DNA of 64,000 nt, taken from contig NZ_CP049257.1 of NCBI RefSeq assembly GCF_011046535.1, forward strand, positions 2,046,001-2,110,000. The letters run 5' to 3'. The notes below the pieces were generated by a model. That model was not told the origin of the DNA and made no database searches. It was given only the letters and a program-made list of their open reading frames with translations. A program made the position numbers and the translations under genes. Every line of letters begins with the position of its first letter. Within the stretch, counting starts at the first letter, position 1. This stretch comes from Nocardioides anomalus. GTDB taxonomy: Bacteria > Actinomycetota > Actinomycetes > Propionibacteriales > Nocardioidaceae. Below are positions 32,018-40,868 of the stretch, piece by piece.

Positions 32018-33241
32018 TCACACCGGCGGGGCCGGTGTCGTGATGCCTTCCTCCGCGTCGGCGTCCTCGATCTCCTCGCGGGAGATGCCGAGCAGGTAGA
32101 GGATCGTGTCGAGGTAGGGCACGTTGACGGCGGTGTCGGCGGCGTCCTGCACGACCGGCTTGGCGTTGTAGGCGATGCCGAGGCCGGCGGCGTTGAGCAT
32201 GTCGAGGTCGTTCGCGCCGTCGCCGATGGCGATGACGGCGCCGACCGGGAGGCCTAGCTCGGCGGCGAACTCGCGCAGCGCGCGGGCCTTGCCGGCGCGG
32301 TCGACGACGTCGCCGAGGATGCGGCCGGTGAGCTTGCCGTCGACGACCTCGAGCCGGTTGGCGCGGGAGAAGTGGATGCCGAGGTCGGCGGCGAGGCGGT
32401 CGGTGATCTGGCTGAAGCCGCCGGAGACGAGCGCGAAGCGGTAGCCGAGGCGGCGCAGGATGCGGACGAGGGTGCGCGCGCCGGGGGCGAGCTCGATGCC
32501 GTCGTACACCGCGTCGAACGCCGACTCGTCCACGCCCTCGAGGAGGGCGACGCGCTCGCGCAGCGACTGCTCGAAGTCGAGCTCGCCGCGCATGGCGCGC
32601 TCGGTGACCTCGGCGACCTCCGCGCGGTAGCCGGCGTGCTCGGCCAGCATCTCGATGACCTCACCCTGGATGAGCGTGGAGTCGACGTCCATGACGATCA
32701 GGCGCATGCCGCGGCGCTGGAGGTTGGCGGGCTGCACGGCCACGTCGATGCCCTGCGCGGCGGCCTCGGCGGCCAGGATGCCGCGCAGCGCCTCGGTGTC
32801 GAGGCCAGAGACGTGCAGGTCGATGGCGGTGACGGGATAGCGCGCCATCCGCTCGATCCGGTCGATGTTGGCCCCGGTGTCGGCGATCCGGCCCGCGACG
32901 GCGGCCATGGCCGAGGCCTTGAGCGGCGAGCCGATGACGGTCACGTGGGACCGCCCGTCGCGGCGCACCCGGTTGTCGCCGGTGCCGCGGTCGATCTCGA
33001 CGTTCATGTCCAGGTCGGCGGCGGTGGCCTCGACGGCGTCGCGCAGCTTCTTCCAGTCCCGCGGCACGGTCACGAGTACGCCGAGCACCAGTCGGCGGCG
33101 CAGCACGATCTGCTCGATGTCGACGACCTCGACGCCGGCGCGGGAGAGCGTGGCGAAGATCGTCGAGGTCACGCCGGGACGGTCCTTGCCGGTCAGCGTG
33201 ATGAGCAGCGTCTCCGGCTTCGGCCCGCGGTGGTCGTCCAT
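32018..33241 (-). CDS. serB: SerB, phosphoserine phosphatase with two ACT domains
   Basis: 407 residues, the mycobacterial SerB2 layout. Two ACT domains fill residues ~1-180 (LLITLTGKDRPGVTSTIF; then SHVTVIGSPLKASAMAAV) and probably sense serine. The HAD phosphatase domain follows: motif I DVDSTLIQGE near residue 192, motif II SGG near 280, motif III Lys in DRAGKARAL and motif IV GDGANDLDML near 350. It catalyses the last step of L-serine synthesis. The ATG at 33241 lies 8 nt after TAGCGT. A short hairpin covers the stop codon. Confidence 0.93.
   Translation of the reverse strand: MDDHRGPKPETLLITLTGKDRPGVTSTIFATLSRAGVEVVDIEQIVLRRRLVLGVLVTVPRDWKKLRDAVEATAADLDMNVEIDRGTGDNRVRRDGRSHVTVIGSPLKASAMAAVAGRIADTGANIDRIERMARYPVTAIDLHVSGLDTEALRGILAAEAAAQGIDVAVQPANLQRRGMRLIVMDVDSTLIQGEVIEMLAEHAGYRAEVAEVTERAMRGELDFEQSLRERVALLEGVDESAFDAVYDGIELAPGARTLVRILRRLGYRFALVSGGFSQITDRLAADLGIHFSRANRLEVVDGKLTGRILGDVVDRAGKARALREFAAELGLPVGAVIAIGDGANDLDMLNAAGLGIAYNAKPVVQDAADTAVNVPYLDTILYLLGISREEIEDADAEEGITTPAPPV
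32020..32038. terminator. Short GC hairpin over the serB stop region
   Basis: ACACCGGC-GGG-GCCGGTGT, an 8-bp stem with a 3-nt loop, lies at the serB 3' end. There is no T-run. It may slow or end transcription, but it also encodes the last serB codons. Confidence 0.3.
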
Positions 33242-33298
33242 CGCGCGCCACGCTATCGCCGGGGGAGCACTGTCGGTGGTCGGGTCCAGGGTGGGGGG

Positions 33299-33679
33299 AT
33301 GGACACCGCACCGAGCGCCGGAGCCGCCCTCGAGGCGTACGCCGCCGCGATCGCCGGTCACGACTGGCCCGGGCTGCGCGCGCTGCTGGCCGACGACGCG
33401 ACGGTCACGCTCCTGCACACCGGCGAGCGCTTCGGGGCGGAGCAGTTCGTCGCGTTCAACCGCGACTACCCCGGGCCGTGGACGTTCCACCGCGACGAGG
33501 TCGTCGACGCGGGTGACCGGGGCGTGCTGCGCGCCCACGTCGAGGCCGAGGCGGCGACCTTCCACGTCGCCACCTTCGGCAGCCTCGACGCCACCGGCCG
33601 GCTGAGCGACGTGGTCGAGGTCTGGAGCGAGGCCGTCGCCGCCCACCCGCAGCGGAGCCAGGAGAGAGGAAGCGCATGA
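33299..33679 (+). CDS. SnoaL/NTF2-like family protein
   Basis: 126 residues with a cone-shaped NTF2-like fold expected from the pattern ALEAYAAAIAGHDWPGLRAL (helical pair), then DDATVTLLHTGERFGAEQFV and alternating strands (RGVLRAHVEAEAATFHVATF). Members include small isomerases, polyketide cyclases and binding proteins; no catalytic residue pattern is recognisable. It is followed by a VOC gene with a 4-bp overlap, so the two are likely co-translated. The start is divergent from serB, 57 bp away. Confidence 0.7.
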   Translation: MDTAPSAGAALEAYAAAIAGHDWPGLRALLADDATVTLLHTGERFGAEQFVAFNRDYPGPWTFHRDEVVDAGDRGVLRAHVEAEAATFHVATFGSLDATGRLSDVVEVWSEAVAAHPQRSQERGSA

Positions 33680-34041
33680 CCAGGCACACCCACCACTCGA
33701 TCGACTACGTCGAGCTCCACGTCGACGACGTCGCGGCCGCCAAGGCGTTCTACGGCGACGTGTTCGGCTGGGCCTTCAACGACTACGGCCCGACCTACGC
33801 CGGCATCCGGGCGCCCGACGGCGACGGCGAGGTCGGTGGGATCACCACCGGCGACCAGCGGGGGAGCGGGAGCCCGCTGGTCCTCATGATCAGCGACGAC
33901 CTCGAGGCCTCACTGGCTGCCGTCCGCGGCGGGGGCGGTGAGGTGGTCGAGGGGCCGTTCGACTACCCAGGAGGGAGGCGCTTGCACTTCCGCGACCCGT
34001 CCGGCAACGTGCTCGGCGTCTTCGAGCCCTCGGACGGCTAG
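33676..34041 (+). CDS. VOC superfamily protein
   Basis: 121 residues, a single vicinal-oxygen-chelate chain. It begins SIDYVELHVDDVAAAKAFYG and ends LHFRDPSGNVLGVFEPSDG, with the usual GWAFNDYGPTYAGI in between. Metal ligand candidates are the early Glu/His pair and the Glu near the C-terminus. Such single-chain proteins act as dimers in antibiotic resistance, lyase or dioxygenase roles. It overlaps the NTF2-like gene (ATGA), and GGAGAGAGGAAG precedes the ATG. Confidence 0.78.
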   Translation: MTRHTHHSIDYVELHVDDVAAAKAFYGDVFGWAFNDYGPTYAGIRAPDGDGEVGGITTGDQRGSGSPLVLMISDDLEASLAAVRGGGGEVVEGPFDYPGGRRLHFRDPSGNVLGVFEPSDG

Positions 34042-34044
34042 GGG

Positions 34045-34794
34045 CTAGGCGGGTGGCCACACCTCGGGCGACGCCGCGGCGACGAGGGCCGCCCGCGCGG
34101 CGCGCCCGAGCGGCACCAGGGCCCCGCGCCGGGACTCGGCCTCGTGCGCCGTGATCGCGCCGCCGTCGTCGTCCAGCGCCAGCTCGACGATGTCCAGCGC
34201 CTGCAGGGCTCGTGCGGCCAGCTCCGCACACCGCGCCGGCACGCCGGGCGGCGCCGTCACGCGCGCCCGGTGTCGCAGGTTGAGCAGCCGGTCGGCCACC
34301 TCCGGCCGCCAGCGGGCGACCTCGAGCCGGGCCAGGGTGTCGGCGGCGGCGGGGAGCTCGGCGCGCAGCAGCCGGTCCGCGTCGCCGACGTCGGGCAGCT
34401 GTCGACGCTGGGCGGCCAGGGCGGTCCAGGTCACCGACGCGCCCACGCGCACGGGCACCAGCCCCTGCACGGGGAAGCCACCGGCGTCCAGGGCCACGAC
34501 CGCCTCACCGGCCTCCAGGGCGGCGTCGTTGAAGGCCCGCGGCCCCCCGAGGCCGACCGGGTCGCCCTCGACGGGCAGCGCGGCGCCGAACGCGTCCGCG
34601 CCGGCTCCGCGCAGCACGCCCAGCCCGGTCACCAGCGGCTCGGCGGCGCCGTCGGGGAAGGACAGGAGGTGCACCGCGTCGGTGTCGACGACGGCGTCGA
34701 TGAGCTGGTCGGCGACGACGTGGCCGCGCAGCCAGGCGGTGCCCCACCAGGCCAGCCGCACGGCGGCCGGGAGCGGGCTGGGCACGTCGTCCAC
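34045..34794 (-). CDS. Conserved actinobacterial protein of unknown function
   Basis: 249 residues, Ala/Val/Leu-rich but without signal peptide or membrane helix. The first ~50 residues (LAWWGTAWLRGHVVADQLID) resemble an uncharacterised protein common in Actinobacteria. The C-terminal half is mostly helical, with RLLNLRHRARV. No motif I can tie to a function. GTG at 34794 lies 8 nt after TAGCCT on the minus strand. The promoter faces that of the ABC ATPase gene, with 53 bp between the starts. Confidence 0.65.
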   Translation of the reverse strand: MDDVPSPLPAAVRLAWWGTAWLRGHVVADQLIDAVVDTDAVHLLSFPDGAAEPLVTGLGVLRGAGADAFGAALPVEGDPVGLGGPRAFNDAALEAGEAVVALDAGGFPVQGLVPVRVGASVTWTALAAQRRQLPDVGDADRLLRAELPAAADTLARLEVARWRPEVADRLLNLRHRARVTAPPGVPARCAELAARALQALDIVELALDDDGGAITAHEAESRRGALVPLGRAARAALVAAASPEVWPPA

Positions 34795-34847
34795 GGGCGG
34801 CGAGGCTACGCCGGGGAGACCTGGCCGGGGTCAGTAGGGTGGCCGCC

Positions 34848-35660
<813 letters not shown>

Positions 35661-35669
35661 GTTTCCTGC

Positions 35670-36131
35670 ATGGACTGGATCGGTGACCACCTGGCGGGGG
35701 TCTTCCTCGCCCTGGCCATCGCCCTGGGCATCGCCGAGATGTTCAGCCTCGACCTGATCCTGCTGATGCTGGCGCTCGGCGCCCTCGTGGGCATGGTGAG
35801 CGCGCTCCTCGGCGCCGGGTTCGCGGTCTCGGCCATCCTGGCCGCCGTGGCGTCGGTGGCCTGCCTGGCCGTCGTCCGCCCGCCGCTGGTCAAGCGCCTG
35901 CACACCGGGCCGGAGCTGTCCCTGGGCCACGGCAAGCTGGTCGGCCAGCAGGCGGTGGTGACCCAGCGGATCACCGGTCTGGAGGCCGGCCGGATCAAGG
36001 TGGGCGGCGAGATCTGGTCGGCCAGGCCCTACGACGACAGCCTGGCCATCGAGCCGGGGGCTACCGTCGAGGTCTGGGAGATCCGCGGAGCCACGGCGTA
36101 CGTCCATCCTGTACCGAGCATCGAGTCCTGA
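35670..36131 (+). CDS. NfeD family membrane protein
   Basis: 153 residues. Two or three hydrophobic segments fill residues ~8-72 (VFLALAIALGIAEMFSLDLILLML, VSAILAAVASVACLAVV), followed by a C-terminal OB-fold domain (LVGQQAVVTQRITGLEAGRI, GATVEVWEIRGATAYVHP). NfeD proteins pair with SPFH/stomatin proteins to organise membrane microdomains, and an SPFH gene follows 34 nt downstream. This is the short form without the ClpP-like protease domain. Confidence 0.87.
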   Translation: MDWIGDHLAGVFLALAIALGIAEMFSLDLILLMLALGALVGMVSALLGAGFAVSAILAAVASVACLAVVRPPLVKRLHTGPELSLGHGKLVGQQAVVTQRITGLEAGRIKVGGEIWSARPYDDSLAIEPGATVEVWEIRGATAYVHPVPSIES

Positions 36132-36165
36132 CCCGGACCCCGGCTCACCGACTGAAGGAGTACTC

Positions 36166-37419
36166 ATGGGCGCACTGATCGTGCTCATCCTGCTGGTGCT
36201 GCTGTTCCTGTTCGTCGTCACCCTGCTGGCCAAGACCGTGCGGATCGTCCCGCAGGCGCGCGCCGGCATCGTGGAGCGCTTCGGCAAGTACAAGCAGACC
36301 CTGCCGGCCGGCCTCAACATCGTCGTGCCGTTCATCGACAAGGTGCGCTACCTCATCGACCTGCGCGAGCAGGTCGTGAGCTTCCCGCCCCAGCCCGTGA
36401 TCACCGAGGACAACCTGGTCGTCTCGATCGACACCGTCATCTACTTCCAGGTGACCGACCCGATCGCCGCGACCTACGAGATCGCCAACTACATCCAGGC
36501 CGTCGAGCAGCTGACCATGACCACGCTGCGCAACATCGTCGGCGGCATGGACCTGGAGCAGACCCTGACCAGCCGCGAGGAGATCAACCACGGCCTGCGG
36601 GGCGTGCTCGACGAGGCGACCGGCAAGTGGGGCATCCGCGTCAACCGCGTCGAGATCAAGGGCATCGACCCGCCGCCCTCGATCAAGGACGCGATGGAGA
36701 AGCAGATGCGTGCCGACCGCGACAAGCGCGCGCTCATCCTCTCCGCCGAGGGCCAGCGGCAGTCGTCGATCCTCACCGCGGAGGGCAACAAGCAGTCCGC
36801 CATCCTGAACGCCGAGGGCGACCGCGAGTCGCAGATCCTGCGGGCCCAGGCCGACCGGGAGTCCGCGATCCTGCGGGCCCAGGGTGAGGGCCAGGCCATC
36901 CAGATGGTCTTCCAGGCCATCCACGACGGCCAGCCCGACCAGTCGCTGCTGGCCTACCAGTACCTCCAGATGATGCCGAAGATCGCCGAGGGCGACGCCA
37001 ACAAGGTGTGGGTCATCCCCAGCGAGATCACCAAGGCGCTGGAGGGCCTGGGCTCCTCGATCCACGAGATCGCGGGCATCCCGCAGAACTCCGGCGGCCC
37101 GCGCAAGCGGGTCGACATGGGCAGCTACGAGCCGGCCAAGCTGGCCGGCAGCGGAGCCCTGGCCGACGCCGAGGTCAGCAAGGCCAACGAGGCGGTCCAG
37201 GCGGCGATCGCCGAGGCCGCGCAGGCCGCGAACCCCGGCGTCGCAGACCCGTCCACGGCGATCGGCGGCACGCCGGACCCGACGGCGGCCGCGTCGACGG
37301 CGACGCCGGATCAGCCGGTCGACCAGCCGGTGGACCCGTCCGCGCCGCCCTCGGGGCCGGCGACCGGCTCGCAGGAGCCGCCGCCCCCGGCTGCACCCCC
37401 CGGGCCGCCCGCCTCGTAA
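36166..37419 (+). CDS. SPFH/band 7 (stomatin-like) membrane protein
   Basis: 417 residues. A membrane anchor (residues ~3-22, LIVLILLVLLFLFVVTLLAK) precedes the SPFH domain (IVPQARAGIVERFGKYKQTL through FQVTDPIAATYEIANYIQ). The helical part that follows is a coiled coil with a striking EGxRQSSILTAEGNKQSAIL repeat pattern near residues 190-240 that drives oligomer formation. The last ~60 residues are a Pro/Ala/Thr-rich disordered tail. It forms the partner of NfeD in a two-gene operon. GAAGGAG precedes the ATG at 7 nt. Confidence 0.9.
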   Translation: MGALIVLILLVLLFLFVVTLLAKTVRIVPQARAGIVERFGKYKQTLPAGLNIVVPFIDKVRYLIDLREQVVSFPPQPVITEDNLVVSIDTVIYFQVTDPIAATYEIANYIQAVEQLTMTTLRNIVGGMDLEQTLTSREEINHGLRGVLDEATGKWGIRVNRVEIKGIDPPPSIKDAMEKQMRADRDKRALILSAEGQRQSSILTAEGNKQSAILNAEGDRESQILRAQADRESAILRAQGEGQAIQMVFQAIHDGQPDQSLLAYQYLQMMPKIAEGDANKVWVIPSEITKALEGLGSSIHEIAGIPQNSGGPRKRVDMGSYEPAKLAGSGALADAEVSKANEAVQAAIAEAAQAANPGVADPSTAIGGTPDPTAAASTATPDQPVDQPVDPSAPPSGPATGSQEPPPPAAPPGPPAS

Positions 37420-37422
37420 CGT
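37417..37422 (+). promoter_or_regulatory. -10 box overlapping a stop codon, upstream of the TauE/SafE gene
   Basis: TAACGT lies 6 nt before the GTG at 37429. The TAA is the stop of the SPFH gene. Confidence 0.5.
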
Positions 37423-37428
37423 CGGGGC

Positions 37429-38202
37429 GTGTCGCCGCTCGAAGCCCTCGCCATCGGACTGGCCGGGCTCGCGGCCGGGACCATCAACACCGTGGTGGGG
37501 TCGGGAACGCTGATCACGTTCCCGACCCTGCTGGCGTTCGGGGTGCCGCCTGTGACCGCCAACGTCTCCAACACGATCGGCCTGGTCCCCGGCTCGCTGT
37601 CCGGCGTGGTCGGCTACCGCCGCGAGCTCGTGGGCCAGCGCGCGCGGATGCTGCGCATCGGCGTGGCCTCGCTCATCGGCGGGATCGTCGGCGGGGTCCT
37701 CCTGCTGGTCCTGCCCGCGGACGCCTTCTCGGCCATCGTCCCGGTCCTGGTCGGGCTCGGGATCGTGCTGGTCCTCTTCCAGCCGCGCATCTCGGCCTGG
37801 ACCGCGCGGCGCCACGAGGCCGCCGGCGCCGCGCCTCGCAACCCGACGTACGGCGCCTGGTGGGTGTGGCCCGCGGTGCTCCTGGCGGGGGTGTACGGCG
37901 GCTACTTCGGCGCCGCCCAGGGCGTCCTGCTCATGGGCATCATGGGCGTCGGCATCCCCGAGACCCTGCAGCGGCTCAACGGGCTCAAGAACGTCCTGGC
38001 CGCCATCGTCAACGCCGTGGCCGGCCTGCTCTTCGCCGTCGTCGCCGACGTCGACTGGCGCATCGTCGCCCTCATCGGCATCGGCTCGGTGATCGGCGGC
38101 CAGCTCGGCGCCACCGTCGGCCGCCGGCTCCCGGCGCCGGTGCTGCGCGGGGTGATCGTGGTGGTGGGCGCGGTCGCCCTGGTGGTCTTCCTCGTCAGCT
38201 GA
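37429..38202 (+). CDS. TauE/SafE family anion permease
   Basis: 257 residues with about eight hydrophobic segments in two halves, the typical layout of this family. The first half opens with IGLAGLAAGTINTVVGSGTLITFP and the second with AGVYGGYFGAAQGVLLMGIMG; both carry the Gly-rich internal repeat of TauE/SafE permeases. Substrates known in the family are sulfite, sulfoacetate and similar anions; nothing here narrows it. The GTG start follows the SPFH gene by 9 nt. Its stop overlaps the convergent gene by 8 bp. Confidence 0.85.
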   Translation: MSPLEALAIGLAGLAAGTINTVVGSGTLITFPTLLAFGVPPVTANVSNTIGLVPGSLSGVVGYRRELVGQRARMLRIGVASLIGGIVGGVLLLVLPADAFSAIVPVLVGLGIVLVLFQPRISAWTARRHEAAGAAPRNPTYGAWWVWPAVLLAGVYGGYFGAAQGVLLMGIMGVGIPETLQRLNGLKNVLAAIVNAVAGLLFAVVADVDWRIVALIGIGSVIGGQLGATVGRRLPAPVLRGVIVVVGAVALVVFLVS

Positions 38203-38551
38203 CGCGCAGCCCGCGGACGCCGGTCACCACGGCCCCCAGCGCGGGCCCGATCATGGTGGCCCCGGCCCGCGTGCTGATCGAGCGGTCCCGGATCCCGAGC
38301 GCCCCCGCGGCGGCGTCGGCCACGTCCACGGCGATGCCGGCCAGCACCAGGTGGCGCCGGGCCCGGCCCCGTGCGATCAGCGTCAGCGCACCGAGGGCGA
38401 TCTCGCGGGAGCCGAACAGCCGCGCGACGTACCCTGCCTGCGGGTTGGCCCGGGCATCCAGCCCCAGCAGCCCCGCGGCGGTGTCGGGCTTGGCGAGCGA
38501 GACGGCGCCGACGGCGATCCGGCCCAGGGACAGTCCGAAGAGGGGATCCAC
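38195..38551 (-). CDS. Small conserved membrane-associated protein
   Basis: 118 residues, rich in Ala/Gly/Arg, with two or three weakly hydrophobic helices (SLGRIAVGAVSLAKPDTAAG, LIARGRARRHLVLAGIAVDVADAAAG). The pattern resembles DUF4267-like small membrane proteins, but I cannot assign it firmly. GTG at 38551 lies 7 nt after TAGTCT on the minus strand. The T of the -10 box abuts the end of the palindromic element, so the element may supply part of this promoter. A longer upstream start would run into the element and is rejected. Confidence 0.6.
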   Translation of the reverse strand: MDPLFGLSLGRIAVGAVSLAKPDTAAGLLGLDARANPQAGYVARLFGSREIALGALTLIARGRARRHLVLAGIAVDVADAAAGALGIRDRSISTRAGATMIGPALGAVVTGVRGLRVS

Positions 38552-38563
38552 CTGCGGAAGACT

Positions 38564-38724
38564 AGTGTCCCGGACCGGGCTCAGCGTGCGGCGCACGCGT
38601 TCGCAGCGCGTGCATCGCAAGGCGGCGGAGCGTGGGCAGACTGGACGTCTTCCGAGCGACGGCAACGCAGCGAGGTGCGTGCTGCGGGCGCGTGCGGCGT
38701 GCGCTGAGCCCGGTCCGGGACACT
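38564..38724. repeat. 161-bp palindromic element with perfect 23-bp terminal inverted repeats
   Basis: The ends read AGTGTCCCGGACCGGGCTCA on the left and its exact complement on the right (38564-38586 and 38702-38724). The inner 115 bp continue as an imperfect palindrome with good complementarity for about 30 more bases per arm. It has no coding capacity and lies exactly between two divergent genes, its ends close to both promoters. This resembles a miniature inverted-repeat transposable element. No target duplication is obvious (left flank CT, right flank GG). Confidence 0.65.
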
Positions 38725-38730
38725 GGGGGC

Positions 38731-39396
38731 ATGGAGCTGTACGAGGTGATGCGCACCACCGCGGCGATCCGCGAGTTCACCGACGACCCGATCCCCGACG
38801 AGGTGCTGGCCCGGATCCTGGACCACGCGCGGTTCGCGCCGAGCGGCGGCAACCGGCAGGGCGCCCACCTCGTCCTGGTCACCGACCAGGAGACGCGGCA
38901 GGCGCTGGCCGAGCTCAACGAGCCGGCGGTGCGCCGGTACGCCGCGCAGTCGGCCGCGGGGGAGACCCCGTGGAACCCGCTCCGCCCGCCCGGCCCGTCG
39001 CCCGAGGAGATCGCGGCGACCGAGGTGCCGGCCTACTTCATCACGCCCGTGCTCACCGCCGCCGTCGTCCTGGTGTTCCTCGTCGACCTGGGCGCCGTGG
39101 CCGCGACCGACCAGGACCTCGACCGGATCGGGATGGTGGCGGGCGCGTCGGTCTACCCGCTGGCCTGGAACGTGCTGCTCGCCGCGCGCAACGAGGGGTT
39201 CGGCGGGACGTTCACCACGATGGCCGTGGCCCGGGAGCCGCAGGTCAAGGAGCTGCTGGGCGTGCCGGAGGAGTACGCCGTCGCCGCGGTCGTCCCCCTC
39301 GGCAAGCCGGTCAAGCAGCCGACCCGGCTGCGCCGCCAACCGGTCGAGGAGTTCGTGACGTGGGAACGCTTCGACGGGGCACCGTTCGAGTCGTGA
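38731..39396 (+). CDS. Nitroreductase family FMN protein
   Basis: 221 residues. The N-terminal FMN-binding block is MRTTAAIREFTDDPIPDEVL, with FAPSGGNRQGAHLVLV near residue 35 and the second flavin site near WNVLLAARNEGFGGTFTTM (residue ~150), as in BluB/NfsB-like proteins. It is expected to be a homodimer using NAD(P)H. Substrates vary widely (nitroaromatics, quinones, flavin destruction, dehalogenation). The ATG is 6 nt beyond GACACT, the last bases of the palindromic element. The stop shares a base with the next ATG (TGATG). Confidence 0.83.
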   Translation: MELYEVMRTTAAIREFTDDPIPDEVLARILDHARFAPSGGNRQGAHLVLVTDQETRQALAELNEPAVRRYAAQSAAGETPWNPLRPPGPSPEEIAATEVPAYFITPVLTAAVVLVFLVDLGAVAATDQDLDRIGMVAGASVYPLAWNVLLAARNEGFGGTFTTMAVAREPQVKELLGVPEEYAVAAVVPLGKPVKQPTRLRRQPVEEFVTWERFDGAPFES

Positions 39397-40178
39397 TGGA
39401 GACCCAGGAAGTCCTCGAGCTGCTCCAGGACGTGGCGGCGAAGGTGATCACGCCGCGCTTCCGGTCGCTGTCCGACGACCAGGTCAGCGAGAAGAACCCC
39501 GGCGACCTCGTGACCGTGGCCGACCGCGAGGCCGAGGAGCTCATCACCGCCGCCCTGACCGAGGCCTACCCCGACGCGCTGGTCCTGGGCGAGGAGGCCA
39601 GCGAGGGCGACGAGACGCTGCTCGAGCGGTTCCGCGAGGCCGACCACGCCTTCACCGTCGACCCGGTCGACGGCACCAAGAACTTCGTCGCCGGCTCGCC
39701 CCTGCACGCGGTCATGGCCGCCGAGCTGCGGGGCGGTGAGGTCGTGCGCAGCTGGATCTGGCAGCCGCAGCTGGAGGCGGCGTACGTCGCGGAGCTCGGC
39801 GGCGGCGCCTGGCGCAACGGCGAGCGCCTGCACCGTCCGCCCCTCGGCGACCAGCTGCGCGGCATCACCTCCCGGCGCCGCTGGCTCGGCCGCGCTCTCG
39901 GCGCCCTCAAGGCCCTGGAGCTCACCTGGGTCTGCTGCGGCGTGGACTACCCCAAGCTGGTCGAGGGCGAGGCCGACTACGCGCTCTACAAGAAGGCCAA
40001 GCCCTGGGACCACGCCCCCGGCTCGCTGCTGCTGGCCGAGGCCGGTGGTCACGTCGGCACCTTCGACGGCGGGGCCTACCGGCCCCAGGACGAGGCGCCC
40101 CGCGGGCTCGTGGCCGCGGCCGGCCGCGCGACGTACGACCTGGTCCAGGGGCTCGTCGGCGACCTGCCCTGGCCCTGA
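39396..40178 (+). CDS. Inositol monophosphatase family phosphatase (HisN-like)
   Basis: 260 residues with the lithium-sensitive phosphatase fold. The metal site is built by GEEASEGDE near residue 65, DPVDGTKNF near 88 and WDHAPGSLLLAEAGG near 205. In Actinobacteria this branch often serves as histidinol-phosphate phosphatase (HisN), but inositol or 3'-phosphoadenosine phosphates are alternatives, and no his gene is near. The ATG overlaps the nitroreductase stop (TGATG). An odd feature is two adjacent Cys (VCCGVD) at ~183. Confidence 0.85.
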   Translation: METQEVLELLQDVAAKVITPRFRSLSDDQVSEKNPGDLVTVADREAEELITAALTEAYPDALVLGEEASEGDETLLERFREADHAFTVDPVDGTKNFVAGSPLHAVMAAELRGGEVVRSWIWQPQLEAAYVAELGGGAWRNGERLHRPPLGDQLRGITSRRRWLGRALGALKALELTWVCCGVDYPKLVEGEADYALYKKAKPWDHAPGSLLLAEAGGHVGTFDGGAYRPQDEAPRGLVAAAGRATYDLVQGLVGDLPWP

Positions 40179-40180
40179 GC

Positions 40181-40840
40181 TCAGCCCGCGTGCACCCGCG
40201 GGCCGTAGATCGGGTACGCCGTGGCGGCGCCGGGTGACCACGTGTCGCCGGTGACGGAGTAGCCGGTCTCCGCGCTGCCCGTGAACGCGCCGGACACGTC
40301 CGCGCCGACGCGGACCCACCGGGGCCGGCCGAGGCAGCGGCGGGGGACGGTGAGGTCGAGCCGGTCGGCAGCGGCGTCCAGGTGGACGCTCAACCCATCG
40401 CAGCCCCCTCTCCCGATGACCAGTGAGCCGACCGTGCAGTCGGCCGGATCGGGGTTGGCCGGCACCTCCGGCTCCTCGGAGAGGAATGCGTCCACCGCCT
40501 CGCCCGGCCGGCGCGGGAAGACCACGAGGAGGTAGCCCCGGTCGGGGGTGAGGAGGTGCACGGACCAGGACGTCGAGTGGTCGCGCCGGGCCACGTCCGC
40601 CATGCGCAGGCGGATGACGACGGCCTGCGAGCCGTGGTCGACGCGGAGGGCGGTGAGGTCTTGGCGCCTGGCCGTCGGCGCCGGGCTGAGGGTGCTGGTG
40701 CCGCACGGCGGCGGGTCCGGTGAGTAGACCAGCGTCTCGGCGTCGCCGCGGGCGTCGCGGGCGCTCCAGGTCTCGGCCTGCGCGGCGGGTGCGGTCAGGC
40801 CGAGGAGGGCCAGGGCGAGGGCGACCGCACGTGCGCGCAC
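40181..40840 (-). CDS. Secreted protein of unknown function
   Basis: 219 residues. A signal peptide is clear: a basic start (MRAR), a hydrophobic core (AVALALALLGLTAP) and a cleavage site AQA-E near residue 22. The mature part is beta-rich with four Cys (near residues 46, 134, 147 and 167) that could make two disulfides. It has no motif I recognise. TAGGGT lies 6 nt before the GTG on the minus strand, so it is probably leaderless; this is unusual but known for secreted actinobacterial proteins. Confidence 0.6.
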   Translation of the reverse strand: MRARAVALALALLGLTAPAAQAETWSARDARGDAETLVYSPDPPPCGTSTLSPAPTARRQDLTALRVDHGSQAVVIRLRMADVARRDHSTSWSVHLLTPDRGYLLVVFPRRPGEAVDAFLSEEPEVPANPDPADCTVGSLVIGRGGCDGLSVHLDAAADRLDLTVPRRCLGRPRWVRVGADVSGAFTGSAETGYSVTGDTWSPGAATAYPIYGPRVHAG

Positions 40841-40868
40841 AGCGGCACCCTAGGTCAAGACACTCCGG

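Noticed and set aside
38564..38724. Rho-independent terminator or a small protein gene
   Set aside because: The genes at both ends are transcribed away from the element, so no transcript ends there, and the short frames inside simply mirror each other through the palindrome.
37008..39395. Single long frame that would fuse sequence before the phosphatase gene
   Set aside because: It passes through the TauE, palindromic element and nitroreductase regions in the wrong frame. Only the part from the ATG at 39396 matches a protein family.
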